Assembly: GCF_004801375.1 (NCBI RefSeq)
Contig: NZ_SSNZ01000003.1
Coordinates: 186,001-250,000 of the forward strand
Source: Flavobacterium supellecticarium
GTDB taxonomy: Bacteria > Bacteroidota > Bacteroidia > Flavobacteriales > Flavobacteriaceae
Reading direction: 5' to 3'
Length of the DNA: 64,000 bases
The translations under genes and the position numbers were made by a program. Of the stretch, positions 35,415 to 44,313 are shown in pieces (within the stretch, counting starts at the first letter, position 1; each line of letters begins with the position of its first letter). The notes under the pieces were generated by a model. That model made no database searches. It was not told where the DNA came from and saw only the letters and a list, made by a program, of their open reading frames with translations.

Positions 35415-36155
35415 TTAAAATTCTAATTTCTTACGACGTAATTCGAAGTTTTGTCCGAGGTATACTTTTCGTACCATTTCGTCTTCGGCCAATTCTTCCG
35501 GTACACCGGCTTTTAGAATTCCACCTTCAAACATCAGATAGGTTTTGTCGGTAATAGCAAGGGTTTCCTGTACGTTGTGATCGGTAATCAGGATTCCGAT
35601 GTTTTTATTTTTTAGCTGCGCTACAATACGCTGAATGTCTTCTACCGCTACCGGGTCGACACCAGCAAAAGGTTCGTCCAATAGAATAAATTTAGGATCG
35701 GTGGCCAGCGCACGTGCGATTTCAGTACGACGTCGTTCTCCTCCGGAAAGTAAATCCCCACGGTTGGTACGAATGTGTTGTAAGCTGAATTCATCAATTA
35801 GTGATTCCATTTTGGCTTCCTGTTCCTTTTTGGATAATTTAGTCAGTTGCAGTACGCTCATAATGTTGTCTTCGATGCTTAACTTTCTGAAAACGGAAGC
35901 TTCCTGAGCCAAATAACCAATGCCGTTTTGTGCCCGTTTGTACATCGGGAAGTCGGTAATGTTCATGTCGTCCAGGTAAATGTTACCGCTATTCGGTTTT
36001 ACCAATCCTACGATCATGTAGAAAGAAGTGGTTTTTCCGGCACCGTTCGGACCTAATAATCCTACGATTTCTCCTTGGTTCACTTCTACGGAAATGCCCT
36101 TTACAACGCTTCTTTTCTTGTAGGTTTTGATTAGGTTTTCAGCTCTTAATTTCAT
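35415..36155 (-). CDS. lptB: LPS export ABC transporter ATPase
   Basis: Cytoplasmic ATPase of the LptB2FG complex that pulls lipopolysaccharide from the inner membrane for transport to the outer membrane. Walker A GPNGAGKTT (35-43), signature LLSGGERRRTEIARAL (about 137), Walker B FILLDEPFAGVDP (about 155) and the switch histidine in ILITDHNVQET are all present. The length of 246 and the wording LSGGERRR are characteristic of LptB. It is the last gene of the reverse group that includes kdsD. Confidence 0.93.
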   Translation of the reverse strand: MKLRAENLIKTYKKRSVVKGISVEVNQGEIVGLLGPNGAGKTTSFYMIVGLVKPNSGNIYLDDMNITDFPMYKRAQNGIGYLAQEASVFRKLSIEDNIMSVLQLTKLSKKEQEAKMESLIDEFSLQHIRTNRGDLLSGGERRRTEIARALATDPKFILLDEPFAGVDPVAVEDIQRIVAQLKNKNIGILITDHNVQETLAITDKTYLMFEGGILKAGVPEELAEDEMVRKVYLGQNFELRRKKLEF

Positions 36156-36253
36156 TCTTATAGTCGTATAAAATTGCGTAAGGTCGTGTGTTATGCCTTA
36201 TAAGCGCCTTGCAAATAAACAAATAAAGGCGTAAATGCGGAATAAATTAACAA

Positions 36254-36598
36254 TTAATTAGTTTCTAAAGCTTCCCAGAATTCGTATGCACGTCGCAAAT
36301 GTGGAATAACAATGGTTCCGCCAACCAAGGTGGCGATTCCCATGGCTTCCATCATTTCTTCACGGGTGATTCCGTTTTTATAGGCTGTTTCCAGATGGTA
36401 TTTGATACAGTCGTCACAACGCAGTACGGCCGATGCGACCAATCCCAATAATTCTTTTGTTTTAACATCCAAAGCACCTTCCATATAGGCATTGGTGTCC
36501 AGGTTAAAGATGCGTTTGATGATCTTGTTGTTGTCGTTTAACAACTTTTCGTTCATTTTAGAACGGTAATCGTTGAATTCCTGTACTAAATTGGCCAT
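36254..36598 (-). CDS. Carboxymuconolactone decarboxylase family protein (AhpD-like)
   Basis: A small helical protein of 114 residues with the CxxCxxxH motif Cys61-Cys64-His68 in LRCDDCIKYH, the redox site of AhpD-like alkylhydroperoxidases. The block ITREEMMEAMGIATLVGG follows as in the family. The substrate is unknown; thiol peroxidase activity is the family expectation. It starts 2 nt after tatC ends, so the two are coupled. Confidence 0.88.
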   Translation of the reverse strand: MANLVQEFNDYRSKMNEKLLNDNNKIIKRIFNLDTNAYMEGALDVKTKELLGLVASAVLRCDDCIKYHLETAYKNGITREEMMEAMGIATLVGGTIVIPHLRRAYEFWEALETN

Positions 36599-36600
36599 GG

Positions 36601-37419
36601 TTATGAGTTTTTCAGTTCTTCTTTCTTAGTTACAAATTTGGAGATAAAGATGCTCAGTTCGTATAAGATTACCAGCGGAATGGTAACGATCATCTGGCTG
36701 ATGACATCCGGAGGTGTTACTATGGCAGCAATGATCAAAATTATTACGTAGGCATATTTTCGGTAGGTTCTTAAAAAGCTCGGAGAGACAATGCCTAATC
36801 GTGAAAGGAAATAAATTACAATTGGTAATTCGAAAACCAGTCCGGTCGATAGCGACGTGGATTTTACCAATCCAATATAGGACTGAATGTCGATTGAGTT
36901 AACAACGAATTTACTAATGGTCAGATTGGCCAGGAAGTTAATCGACAATGGTGTGATGACAAAATAACCGAACATCACGCCGAGGAAGAAAAGCAGTGAC
37001 GATACGAAAATAAAGTATCGGGCGTTGCGTTTTTCTTTTTCGTATAAAGCCGGGCTTATAAATTTCCATAGTTCCCATAAGATAAACGGGAAGGCAAGGA
37101 TAAATCCAACGGTTATTGAAGTCCAGATCAACATCGCAAACTGACCTTCCATCGTACGGTTTTGTAGTTCAAACGGAAGTTCGGTCATACAGAAACTTTG
37201 ATCCAGGTCGTATTTCTGAGCTAATTCACAGAAAAAGCGGTAGGTTACAAAATTACCGTCTTTCGGGCCGAATATAACGGAGTCAAAAATAAAATCACTG
37301 TAATAATAGGCTACGCATCCACCCACTAAAATGGCAATCGTACTTCGTATCAGGAGCCAGCGGAGTTCTTCCAAATGATCCAGAAACGACATTTCTTTCA
37401 TGCTTTTTTTCTTTCCCAT
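36601..37419 (-). CDS. tatC: Sec-independent protein translocase subunit TatC
   Basis: Core membrane receptor of the twin-arginine pathway for folded proteins. The N-terminal signature MSFLDHLEELRWLLIRS (residues 9-25) is diagnostic. Six hydrophobic helices follow, with FVFELPIV-like and AAIVTPPDVISQM near 230. It overlaps the end of kdsD by one base (TAATG type). TatA/B is not in this window. Confidence 0.94.
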   Translation of the reverse strand: MGKKKSMKEMSFLDHLEELRWLLIRSTIAILVGGCVAYYYSDFIFDSVIFGPKDGNFVTYRFFCELAQKYDLDQSFCMTELPFELQNRTMEGQFAMLIWTSITVGFILAFPFILWELWKFISPALYEKEKRNARYFIFVSSLLFFLGVMFGYFVITPLSINFLANLTISKFVVNSIDIQSYIGLVKSTSLSTGLVFELPIVIYFLSRLGIVSPSFLRTYRKYAYVIILIIAAIVTPPDVISQMIVTIPLVILYELSIFISKFVTKKEELKNS

Positions 37420-38384
37420 TAGATAATCCCTTCTTTTAAAATGTCGTGAATATGTATGATGCCGATATAGTGTCCTTCGTTTGCAACAACCAGCTGTGTG
37501 ATGGAATTGTTTTCCATGATGTTAAAAGCATCAACAACCATATCGGTAGGTTTGACCATTTTCGGGTTTTGGGTCATAATGTCTTTTGCGGTCAGATCGC
37601 CAAAAGAATCTCTGTTGTTTAGCATTCTTCGGATGTCACCGTCAGTGATAATACCGATGATTTTGCTGTTTTCGACTACGGCGGTTACGCCCAATCGTTT
37701 TTCGGAGATTTCCATAATCACGGTTTTGATGCTGGCGTCCGGACTAACCACCGGTTTATGAGTCGCGTCCAGCATATCGCTTACGCGAAGCAGTAATTTT
37801 TTACCCAAGGCGCCACCGGGATGGTATTTGGCAAAATCCTCACTTTTAAAATTGCGGAGTTCCATCAGGCATACGGCCAGCGCATCACCCAAAACCAACT
37901 GTGCGGTCGTACTGTTGGTTGGTGCCAGATTATTCGGGCAGGCTTCGGCTTCAACATAGGCGTTTAAAACATAATCGGATTCTTTTGCCAGGAAAGATGA
38001 CGTACTGGCGGTCATTCCGATCAAAGGGTTTCCGAAGCGTTTTAACAACGGAACCAGAACTTTTATTTCCGGGCTGTTTCCGCTTTTGGAAATGCAAATC
38101 ACTACATCGCCGGGTTGTACCATTCCTAAATCGCCATGTATCGCTTCGGCGGCATGCAGGAACATCGATGGGGTACCGGTGGAGTTCAGTGTTGCTACTA
38201 TTTTGGTAGCGATAATCGCGCTTTTTCCGATGCCGGTTACCACCAGGCGTCCGCGGCTATTGTAGATCAGGTTTACGGCTTTTGCAAAATCGTCGTCCAG
38301 GTAGTTGATCAGATTTGCAATGCTCTCACTTTCAGATTGTATGGTTTTTCTGGCTGTAGCCAAAATGCTTTCGATAGTGCTCAA
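37419..38384 (-). CDS. kdsD: D-arabinose-5-phosphate isomerase (KdsD/KpsF family)
   Basis: Converts ribulose-5-phosphate to arabinose-5-phosphate for Kdo, the inner-core LPS sugar. A SIS domain (about 25-170) has GIGKSAIIATKIVATLNSTG and CISKSGNSPEIK; two CBS domains follow (about 200-321, with IIGIITDGDIRRML and IGIIHIHDIL). Length 321 is standard. Grouping with lptB on the same strand links it to LPS assembly. It is divergent from recQ. Confidence 0.93.
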   Translation of the reverse strand: MSTIESILATARKTIQSESESIANLINYLDDDFAKAVNLIYNSRGRLVVTGIGKSAIIATKIVATLNSTGTPSMFLHAAEAIHGDLGMVQPGDVVICISKSGNSPEIKVLVPLLKRFGNPLIGMTASTSSFLAKESDYVLNAYVEAEACPNNLAPTNSTTAQLVLGDALAVCLMELRNFKSEDFAKYHPGGALGKKLLLRVSDMLDATHKPVVSPDASIKTVIMEISEKRLGVTAVVENSKIIGIITDGDIRRMLNNRDSFGDLTAKDIMTQNPKMVKPTDMVVDAFNIMENNSITQLVVANEGHYIGIIHIHDILKEGII

Positions 38385-38402
38385 ATCAGAAGTTTTATAA
38401 AA

Positions 38403-38433
38403 TTTGTGTGTATGAAAGATTTTTGTATCTTTA
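38403..38433 (+). promoter_or_regulatory. Probable recQ promoter
   Basis: TTTG at 38403-38406, a 19-nt spacer and TATCTTTA at 38426-38433 (one mismatch at the last base of TAnnTTTG). It lies 38 nt before the recQ ATG. Confidence 0.45.
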
Positions 38434-38440
38434 TATTCTG

Positions 38441-38448
38441 CAAATTTA
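38441..38448 (-). promoter_or_regulatory. -7 box of the kdsD-tatC-lptB group
   Basis: On the minus strand TAAATTTG is an exact TAnnTTTG match, about 57 nt upstream of the kdsD start. No -33 motif is evident, and it overlaps the divergent recQ leader. Confidence 0.35.
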
Positions 38449-38471
38449 TGTAAAATACTGTATAATAAATA

Positions 38472-40667
38472 ATGAAACTAACCGAAATTGACTTGCACAA
38501 AGAGTTAAAAAAGTATTTTGGTTTTAACCAATTCAAAGGTTTACAGGAGGACGTTGTTCGAAGTATTATTACAGGTAATAACACTTTTGTTATCATGCCT
38601 ACCGGTGGTGGAAAATCCCTATGTTACCAGTTGCCGGCATTGGTGTTAGAAGGAACTGCAATCGTCGTTTCACCGTTGATTGCCTTAATGAAGAATCAGG
38701 TCGATGCTATTCGAAGCTTGTCTTCTGAAGCAGGTGTTGCCCACGTTTTGAATTCTTCACTGACAAAAACAGAAATTAATCAGGTAAAAAAAGACATTAC
38801 TTCCGGATTGACGAAGCTGCTGTATGTGGCCCCCGAATCGTTGACCAAAGAAGAATATGTCCACTTTTTACGGGAAGTTCCCTTGTCGTTTGTAGCTATT
38901 GATGAAGCCCACTGTATTTCCGAATGGGGACATGATTTCCGACCGGAATACCGCAATCTTCGCAATATCATCAAACAACTCGGTGATGTGCCGGTGATCG
39001 GTTTAACCGCTACGGCAACTCCTAAAGTTCAGGAAGATATTCTAAAAAACCTGGACATGACTGATGCCAATACTTTTAAAGCGTCTTTTAACCGTCCGAA
39101 TCTGTTTTATGAAGTGCGTACCAAAACGAAAAATGTCGAATCCGATATCATTCGTTTTATCAAACAACATAAAGGAAAATCGGGGGTTATTTACTGTCTT
39201 AGCCGTAAAAAGGTTGAGGAAATTGCTCAGGTATTACAGGTAAACGGTGTCAGCGCTGTACCGTATCATGCCGGACTGGATGCCAAAACCAGAGCCAAGC
39301 ATCAGGATATGTTCCTGATGGAGGACGTGGAAGTGGTGGTGGCAACCATTGCTTTCGGTATGGGAATCGATAAGCCGGATGTGCGCTATGTGATCCATCA
39401 CGATATTCCGAAATCACTCGAGAGTTACTATCAGGAAACCGGTAGAGCTGGACGTGACGGTGGCGAAGGGCATTGTGTGGCGTATTACTCGTATAAAGAT
39501 ATCGAGAAACTCGAAAAATTCATGTCGGGAAAACCCGTAGCCGAACAGGAAATTGGTTTTGCGTTGTTACAGGAAGTTGTGGCCTACGCCGAAACGTCGA
39601 TGTCACGTCGTAAGTTCCTGTTGCATTATTTCGGAGAAGAATTCGACGAAGTAAACGGAGAAGGTGCCGATATGGACGATAATGTTCGCAATCCGAAAAA
39701 GAAAATCGAAGCACAGGATCAGGTGGTGACACTACTGGAAATCGTTCGCGATACCAAACAGTTGTATAAATCCAAAGAAATCATATTTACGCTGATCGGT
39801 AAGATTAATGCAATAATTAAAGCGCATAAGACCGATGCACAGTTGTTTTTCGGAAAAGGAAAAGACTTTGAAGAAAAATACTGGATGGCACTTATTCGTC
39901 AGGTTTTGGTCGACGGTCTTTTGTCGAAAGATATTGAAACCTACGGGGTTTTAAAACTAACGTCAAAAGGGGAGGATTTTATTAAAAATCCAGGTTCGTT
40001 TTTGATGTCGGAAGACCATGAATATAACGAGTCGGATGATGAAACCGTAGTGACCGCTTCCAAATCATCGGGAACGGCAGATGAAACCCTGATGGGAATG
40101 CTGAAAGACCTGCGTAAAAAAGTAGCTAAAAAAATCGGAGTGCCGCCATTTGTGGTATTTCAGGATCCTTCGCTCGAAGACATGTCTTTAAAATATCCGA
40201 TCAACCTGGATGAACTCAGTAATGTTCACGGTGTTGGTGAAGGGAAAGCTAAAAAATACGGGAAAGAATTCGTGGAACTGATCGCCCGTTATGTGGAAGA
40301 TAACGATATCGTTCGTCCGGACGATCTTGTTGTAAAATCAACGGGAGCCAATTCGGCCTTAAAACTGTATATTATTCAGAATATCGACCGGAAATTGTCG
40401 CTAAATGATATTGCCGCATCAAAAGGGCTGGATATGGATGCACTGTTAAAGGAAATGGAGCAGATCGTATATTCCGGAACCAAATTGAATATCAAATATT
40501 GGATCGATGATATATTGGATGATGATCAACAAGAAGAGATTCACGAGTATTTTATGGAATCCGAATCCGATAATATTAAGGATGCCTTAAAAGAATTCGA
40601 CGGCGATTATGATACTGAAGAGTTGCGACTGATGCGAATTAAGTTTATCAGCGAGGTAGCCAATTAA
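38472..40667 (+). CDS. recQ: ATP-dependent DNA helicase RecQ
   Basis: 3'-5' helicase of recombination and fork repair. The N-terminal helicase has Q-motif-like FGFNQFKGLQEDVV, Walker A MPTGGGKSLCYQLPA (about 39), the DEAH box AIDEAHCISEWGHDF (about 139), LTATATPKVQ and the motif VI QETGRAGRDG. An RQC region and a C-terminal HRDC domain (about 540-620, LRKKVAKKIGVPPFVVFQD) follow. It is 731 residues, longer than E. coli RecQ (about 610) because of a C-terminal helix-turn-helix extension common in Bacteroidota. Zinc-site cysteines typical of E. coli RecQ are not apparent. Confidence 0.95.
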   Translation: MKLTEIDLHKELKKYFGFNQFKGLQEDVVRSIITGNNTFVIMPTGGGKSLCYQLPALVLEGTAIVVSPLIALMKNQVDAIRSLSSEAGVAHVLNSSLTKTEINQVKKDITSGLTKLLYVAPESLTKEEYVHFLREVPLSFVAIDEAHCISEWGHDFRPEYRNLRNIIKQLGDVPVIGLTATATPKVQEDILKNLDMTDANTFKASFNRPNLFYEVRTKTKNVESDIIRFIKQHKGKSGVIYCLSRKKVEEIAQVLQVNGVSAVPYHAGLDAKTRAKHQDMFLMEDVEVVVATIAFGMGIDKPDVRYVIHHDIPKSLESYYQETGRAGRDGGEGHCVAYYSYKDIEKLEKFMSGKPVAEQEIGFALLQEVVAYAETSMSRRKFLLHYFGEEFDEVNGEGADMDDNVRNPKKKIEAQDQVVTLLEIVRDTKQLYKSKEIIFTLIGKINAIIKAHKTDAQLFFGKGKDFEEKYWMALIRQVLVDGLLSKDIETYGVLKLTSKGEDFIKNPGSFLMSEDHEYNESDDETVVTASKSSGTADETLMGMLKDLRKKVAKKIGVPPFVVFQDPSLEDMSLKYPINLDELSNVHGVGEGKAKKYGKEFVELIARYVEDNDIVRPDDLVVKSTGANSALKLYIIQNIDRKLSLNDIAASKGLDMDALLKEMEQIVYSGTKLNIKYWIDDILDDDQQEEIHEYFMESESDNIKDALKEFDGDYDTEELRLMRIKFISEVAN

Positions 40668-40688
40668 AAAAGAATATTTTTAGATAGT

Positions 40689-40727
40689 ACACCTGACAGG
40701 TTTCCAAAACCTGTCAGGTGTTTTTTT
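40689..40727 (+). terminator. Strong hairpin terminator after recQ, possible dispersed repeat unit
   Basis: A perfect 15-bp stem at 40689-40703 and 40707-40721 with a 3-nt loop, followed by a run of T. The stem core CCTGACAGGTTT looks like a repeated terminator-like element I recall from several flavobacterial genomes. Only one copy is seen in this window. Confidence 0.85.
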
Positions 40728-40748
40728 ATGGGAAAGTGTTTTTTGTTT

Positions 40749-40988
40749 TTATTCGGAATACAATTCGCCGCGGTGTGGTTTTAGTGCATCGCGAACCGAA
40801 ATCATGTTTTCGTCGGTTACGACCATATAGGCAATGGCATACATTTCGTTAAGTATTTCAAACCCGGTAATGGATAATGGTAGTTTTTCCATTGCGATAT
40901 ATTCTTTTAAATGAATCTCGTGGTGTTCGGCCGTTTTGGCTGCAGCCGGTCCGCGAAAATCCCAAATCAGTTTTATTTGTCTGGACAT
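40749..40988 (-). CDS. Conserved small protein of unknown function
   Basis: A 79-residue soluble protein with no recognised domain. It begins MSRQIKLIWDFRGPAAAKTA and contains an HHEIHLKEY stretch, two closely spaced histidine groups that might bind metal, but this is only a pattern. A -7 promoter box lies 21 nt upstream, supporting a real gene. It is convergent with recQ across the terminator. Similar small proteins are widespread in Flavobacteriaceae from memory. Confidence 0.7.
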   Translation of the reverse strand: MSRQIKLIWDFRGPAAAKTAEHHEIHLKEYIAMEKLPLSITGFEILNEMYAIAYMVVTDENMISVRDALKPHRGELYSE

Positions 40989-41008
40989 TGTTTTTTATAT
41001 TTAAACAA

Positions 41009-41016
41009 CAAAATTA
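41009..41016 (-). promoter_or_regulatory. -7 promoter box for the 79-residue protein gene
   Basis: Minus-strand TAATTTTG fits TAnnTTTG exactly and lies about 20 nt upstream of the ATG at 40988. No -33 element was assigned. Confidence 0.45.
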
Positions 41017-41081
41017 CAAAGGATAATTTAGCTGTAAAACTGAAAAATGGATCGGGAGGAATCATTTCGGTTCCAAATCAC

Positions 41082-41089
41082 TATTTTTG
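41082..41089 (+). promoter_or_regulatory. -7 promoter box for the FAD-dependent dehydrogenase gene
   Basis: TATTTTTG at 41082-41089 fits TAnnTTTG and is 28 nt before the ATG at 41118. No clear -33 motif. Confidence 0.45.
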
Positions 41090-41117
41090 CAGTCTGATTT
41101 AAAATCAAATCCATAAA

Positions 41118-42680
41118 ATGCCAAGAGAATTACAAATACAGGTTGCTCCGGATGTAGCAGCAAATCAGGAATTATTGCAGCAACATATTGCCAGGTTGGT
41201 ACAGAGCAATGTTTCGGATATTCAGCATGTTTCGATAGTAAAACGTTCTATCGATGCGCGTCAGCGTTCGGTGAAAATCAATCTGAAAGTAGCGGTGTAT
41301 TTTACGGATGAAAAATTTACGGAAATCAAAATCGATTTGCCGGATTATAAAAATGTAACCAATGCTCAGGAGGTAATTGTTATTGGCGCAGGTCCTGCCG
41401 GACTTTTTGCCGCTTTGCAATTAATCGAACTGGGATTGTGTCCGGTTCTTATTGAAAGAGGAAAAGATGTTCGCGGTAGACGTAGGGATTTAAAAGCAAT
41501 CAACCGGGATCATATTGTAGATGAGGATTCCAATTATTGTTTTGGAGAAGGTGGTGCTGGAACTTATTCGGATGGGAAATTATATACCCGTTCGAAAAAA
41601 AGAGGGGATGTAAACCGTATTCTGGAATTGTTGGTGGCCTATGGTGCTTCATCGGATATTTTGGTTGAAGCGCATCCGCATATCGGAACCAATAAATTGC
41701 CGAAAATTATTCAGGATATACGGGAAAAGATCATTGAATGCGGTGGAAAAGTCTTGTTCGAAACCCGTGTTACCGATATTCTGGTAAAAAATAATGAAGT
41801 GTACGGTGTGGAAATCCATACCGGTGAACAGTTGTTGGCACAAAAGATTATACTGGCTACGGGACATTCGGCTCGCGATATTTTCGAATTATTAGATCGG
41901 AAAAAAATCCTGATCGAAGCCAAGCCGTTTGCTTTGGGGGTTCGGGCAGAGCATCCGCAATCCTTAATCGATAGTATTCAGTATTCCTGTGATTTTAGAG
42001 GTGAATTTTTGCCTCCGGCGCCATATTCAATCGTAAAGCAGGTAAATGGCCGTGGCATGTATTCTTTTTGTATGTGTCCGGGTGGTGTTATCGCGCCTTG
42101 TGCTACCAGTCCGGGCGAAGTGGTAACCAATGGATGGTCGCCTTCCAAAAGGGATCAGGAAACCGCAAATTCCGGTATTGTAGTCGAATTAAAACTGGAA
42201 GATTTTAAGCCGTTTGCTAAATTCGGTGCTCTGGCGGGAATGGAATTTCAAAAAGCCATTGAGCAAAAAGCATGGCATTTGGCCGGAGAAACCCAAAAAG
42301 TACCGGCGCAACGGATGGTCGATTTTACACAACATAAAGTATCAACGTCTATTCCGAAAACATCCTATGTTCCGGGAACGACTTCTGTGGAATTGGGACA
42401 GGTGTTTCCAGGATTTTTAACGCAGATTATGCGTGAAGGTTTTGTCGATTTCGGAAAGTCGATGAAAGGTTATCTGACGAATGAGGCGATTTTACACGCG
42501 CCGGAAAGTCGTACGTCTTCACCAGTTCGTATTCCGCGTGATAACGAAAGCTTGGAGCATTTACAAATTAAAGGACTCTATCCTTGTGGCGAAGGTGCCG
42601 GATATGCGGGTGGAATTATTTCTGCTGCTATCGATGGTGAAAAATGCGCCCTAAAAGTTGCAGAAAGTATAGCACGTTAA
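41118..42680 (+). CDS. NAD(P)/FAD-dependent oxidoreductase (COG2509-like uncharacterised dehydrogenase)
   Basis: A 520-residue flavoprotein. An N-terminal alpha/beta domain (about 1-85) precedes the Rossmann FAD site VIGAGPAGLFAALQLIELG (about 90-108). Next come a Cys-containing block YCFGEGGAGTYSDGKLYTRS (about 138) and the second FAD contact ATGHSARDIFELL. A C-terminal GAGYAGGIISAAIDGEKCA block binds the isoalloxazine or pyrophosphate. It belongs to the broadly conserved uncharacterised FAD-dependent dehydrogenase family; the substrate is unknown. It stands alone between a divergent small gene and a convergent S41 protease. Confidence 0.87.
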   Translation: MPRELQIQVAPDVAANQELLQQHIARLVQSNVSDIQHVSIVKRSIDARQRSVKINLKVAVYFTDEKFTEIKIDLPDYKNVTNAQEVIVIGAGPAGLFAALQLIELGLCPVLIERGKDVRGRRRDLKAINRDHIVDEDSNYCFGEGGAGTYSDGKLYTRSKKRGDVNRILELLVAYGASSDILVEAHPHIGTNKLPKIIQDIREKIIECGGKVLFETRVTDILVKNNEVYGVEIHTGEQLLAQKIILATGHSARDIFELLDRKKILIEAKPFALGVRAEHPQSLIDSIQYSCDFRGEFLPPAPYSIVKQVNGRGMYSFCMCPGGVIAPCATSPGEVVTNGWSPSKRDQETANSGIVVELKLEDFKPFAKFGALAGMEFQKAIEQKAWHLAGETQKVPAQRMVDFTQHKVSTSIPKTSYVPGTTSVELGQVFPGFLTQIMREGFVDFGKSMKGYLTNEAILHAPESRTSSPVRIPRDNESLEHLQIKGLYPCGEGAGYAGGIISAAIDGEKCALKVAESIAR

Positions 42681-42681
42681 T

Positions 42682-43623
42682 TTATTTTGAATCTTTAAGC
42701 CATGTTATGGCTTTTGAAACGACCTGATCGGACGAAACTTCCGCATCGGGAGCGATCGCATCTTTGTATGCCGTTTTGTTGCGATCGGCAAAATAACCGG
42801 TTGTAAACGAAATCGTAGCGCCGTCCGAAAGGATATAGGTCTCGTTTAGTGACGAAGCACCATAGGTTTTGGTTCCGAAGCTTTTGGTTTTTGGTCGGCC
42901 TTTAAAAGCAACTACAATTGCTTCTCCCGAATTTTGGGTTTTACCATCGGTTAGTATGGCAACTGGAGCACTGCTGTTTTTTAACTTGTAAAATTCGTGC
43001 AGGTCTTCTACAAGTGTTTTTCCGTAAAATATTTTTCCGTTTTCACTAATCCACGGTTCTTCATTGGTGTCATTTATAAAATAACCAACGGTTCCGTTGC
43101 CTAAAACAGGCGCAATCGCAGCCAACATCGGACTAATGGAGCTACTGTTGTTGCCTCTCAAATCTACAATCCAACCCTTGGTAGGTTGCTTGTCTTGTTC
43201 GATAATTTGTTGGATTAATTGCTGACGGTACATTTCGATCTCATCTTCGTCTTTCGGGCAATTGCCGAGATACAAATAACCAATGTCTTTTGGAATTACT
43301 CCTGATGGTAGTTCCGGAGTTGTCTCATTGTCGGTTTCTTCCGGCTCGGACGTGTTAAAAGAGCTATGGCGATCTTTTAATAATTGTAGGGCATAGCTAA
43401 CCGAAGCATGAGCTTCCTGTATTGTTGCTGCTTTTCCGGCATGCGCCAATACATCGGTTCTGAATTTAGTCCAGTCGATGTGTTTCCGATTGACCGATTT
43501 GGTTTCGAGTAATGTGATCACTTCATTTAGATAGTTTTTTGCTTCCGGGGAAATTGATTGTTCTTTCTCTTTACAACCGGAAAATAATGTTGCGATAACG
43601 ACTAAAATGAATAATGACCTCAT
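42682..43623 (-). CDS. S41-family peptidase, lipoprotein
   Basis: A lipoprotein signal ends at LFSGC (about Cys17). The catalytic region has a WIVDLRGNNSSSISPM block, where family members position the oxyanion region, and ILTDGKTQNSGEAIVVAFKG with the probable catalytic serine in NSGEA. FGTKTYGASSLNETYILSDG follows as in C-terminal-processing peptidases. No PDZ domain is evident, so it is a short S41 form of 313 residues. It is probably periplasmic or on the outer membrane. It converges on the FAD dehydrogenase with one base between the two stops. Confidence 0.83.
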   Translation of the reverse strand: MRSLFILVVIATLFSGCKEKEQSISPEAKNYLNEVITLLETKSVNRKHIDWTKFRTDVLAHAGKAATIQEAHASVSYALQLLKDRHSSFNTSEPEETDNETTPELPSGVIPKDIGYLYLGNCPKDEDEIEMYRQQLIQQIIEQDKQPTKGWIVDLRGNNSSSISPMLAAIAPVLGNGTVGYFINDTNEEPWISENGKIFYGKTLVEDLHEFYKLKNSSAPVAILTDGKTQNSGEAIVVAFKGRPKTKSFGTKTYGASSLNETYILSDGATISFTTGYFADRNKTAYKDAIAPDAEVSSDQVVSKAITWLKDSK

Positions 43624-43688
43624 GGCGGAATTTTAAATTACCGGTAAAGATACTATAACTGTGATCGGTAATAACAGGCTTTAACGCT

Positions 43689-44183
43689 TTATTCAGATTC
43701 TGGTTTGTCAATAGCATGATGTAACGGGCGCTCCATTTGAACCAAATCAAAACCGATATCCCAGTAATCTTTTACGATAGCTGTGGTTTCAAAACCAAAT
43801 TTCTGATAAAACGGATAAACCAATTGTGAGGTTCGTACGGATATCAGATCAATTCCTTCAATCGACTGGATTTGTTGAATTCGGAATCGGGTTAATGCCG
43901 ATCCCAATCTTTTGCCCTGACTTTCGGGGTTAAAAAGATCCCAGGATATCTTGGCTGTTTTACGATCTTCGGTGAGATTAAATCCGCCGGAACCCAATAC
44001 TATACCATCAACTTCAACCACAAAATAATATTCCCGGTGATGGTCCAGGTATTCCGCGAAATCGGCCTCTTCGCTGGGTGCAAAATAATCGGGAATGTTT
44101 CGCTTTAAAAGCGACATAAGCTGTGGCTTGTCGCTATGCTGATACGGACGAATCTGAATATTCATTTGCTTTTGGTTTGACAT
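43689..44183 (-). CDS. GNAT-family N-acetyltransferase
   Basis: A 164-residue acyl-CoA-dependent acetyltransferase. The core shows IRPYQHSDKPQLMSLL at the start, VLGSGGFNL as strand 4, and SQGKRLGSALTRFRIQQI as the CoA-binding loop (Q/R-x2-G-x-G/A variant), with VYPFYQKFGFETTA near the C-terminus. The acceptor substrate cannot be predicted. An alternative start six codons downstream (MNIQIRP) is possible. Confidence 0.85.
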   Translation of the reverse strand: MSNQKQMNIQIRPYQHSDKPQLMSLLKRNIPDYFAPSEEADFAEYLDHHREYYFVVEVDGIVLGSGGFNLTEDRKTAKISWDLFNPESQGKRLGSALTRFRIQQIQSIEGIDLISVRTSQLVYPFYQKFGFETTAIVKDYWDIGFDLVQMERPLHHAIDKPESE

Positions 44184-44288
44184 TGCGATGTGAAGGTACT
44201 CAGAAAAAGTGTTAAATTATCGGAAAATACAACTCTTTTTTAGTGTCGGCAGCGGTGATCGAAAGCGATATAAACCGTTTCTTTTTTG

Positions 44289-44296
44289 TATTTTTG
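44289..44296 (+). promoter_or_regulatory. -7 promoter box of the idi-queD-bcp unit
   Basis: TATTTTTG fits TAnnTTTG and ends 17 nt before the idi ATG. A good -33 motif is not visible. Confidence 0.45.
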
Positions 44297-44313
44297 GCAG
44301 GTAATCCGAAGCT

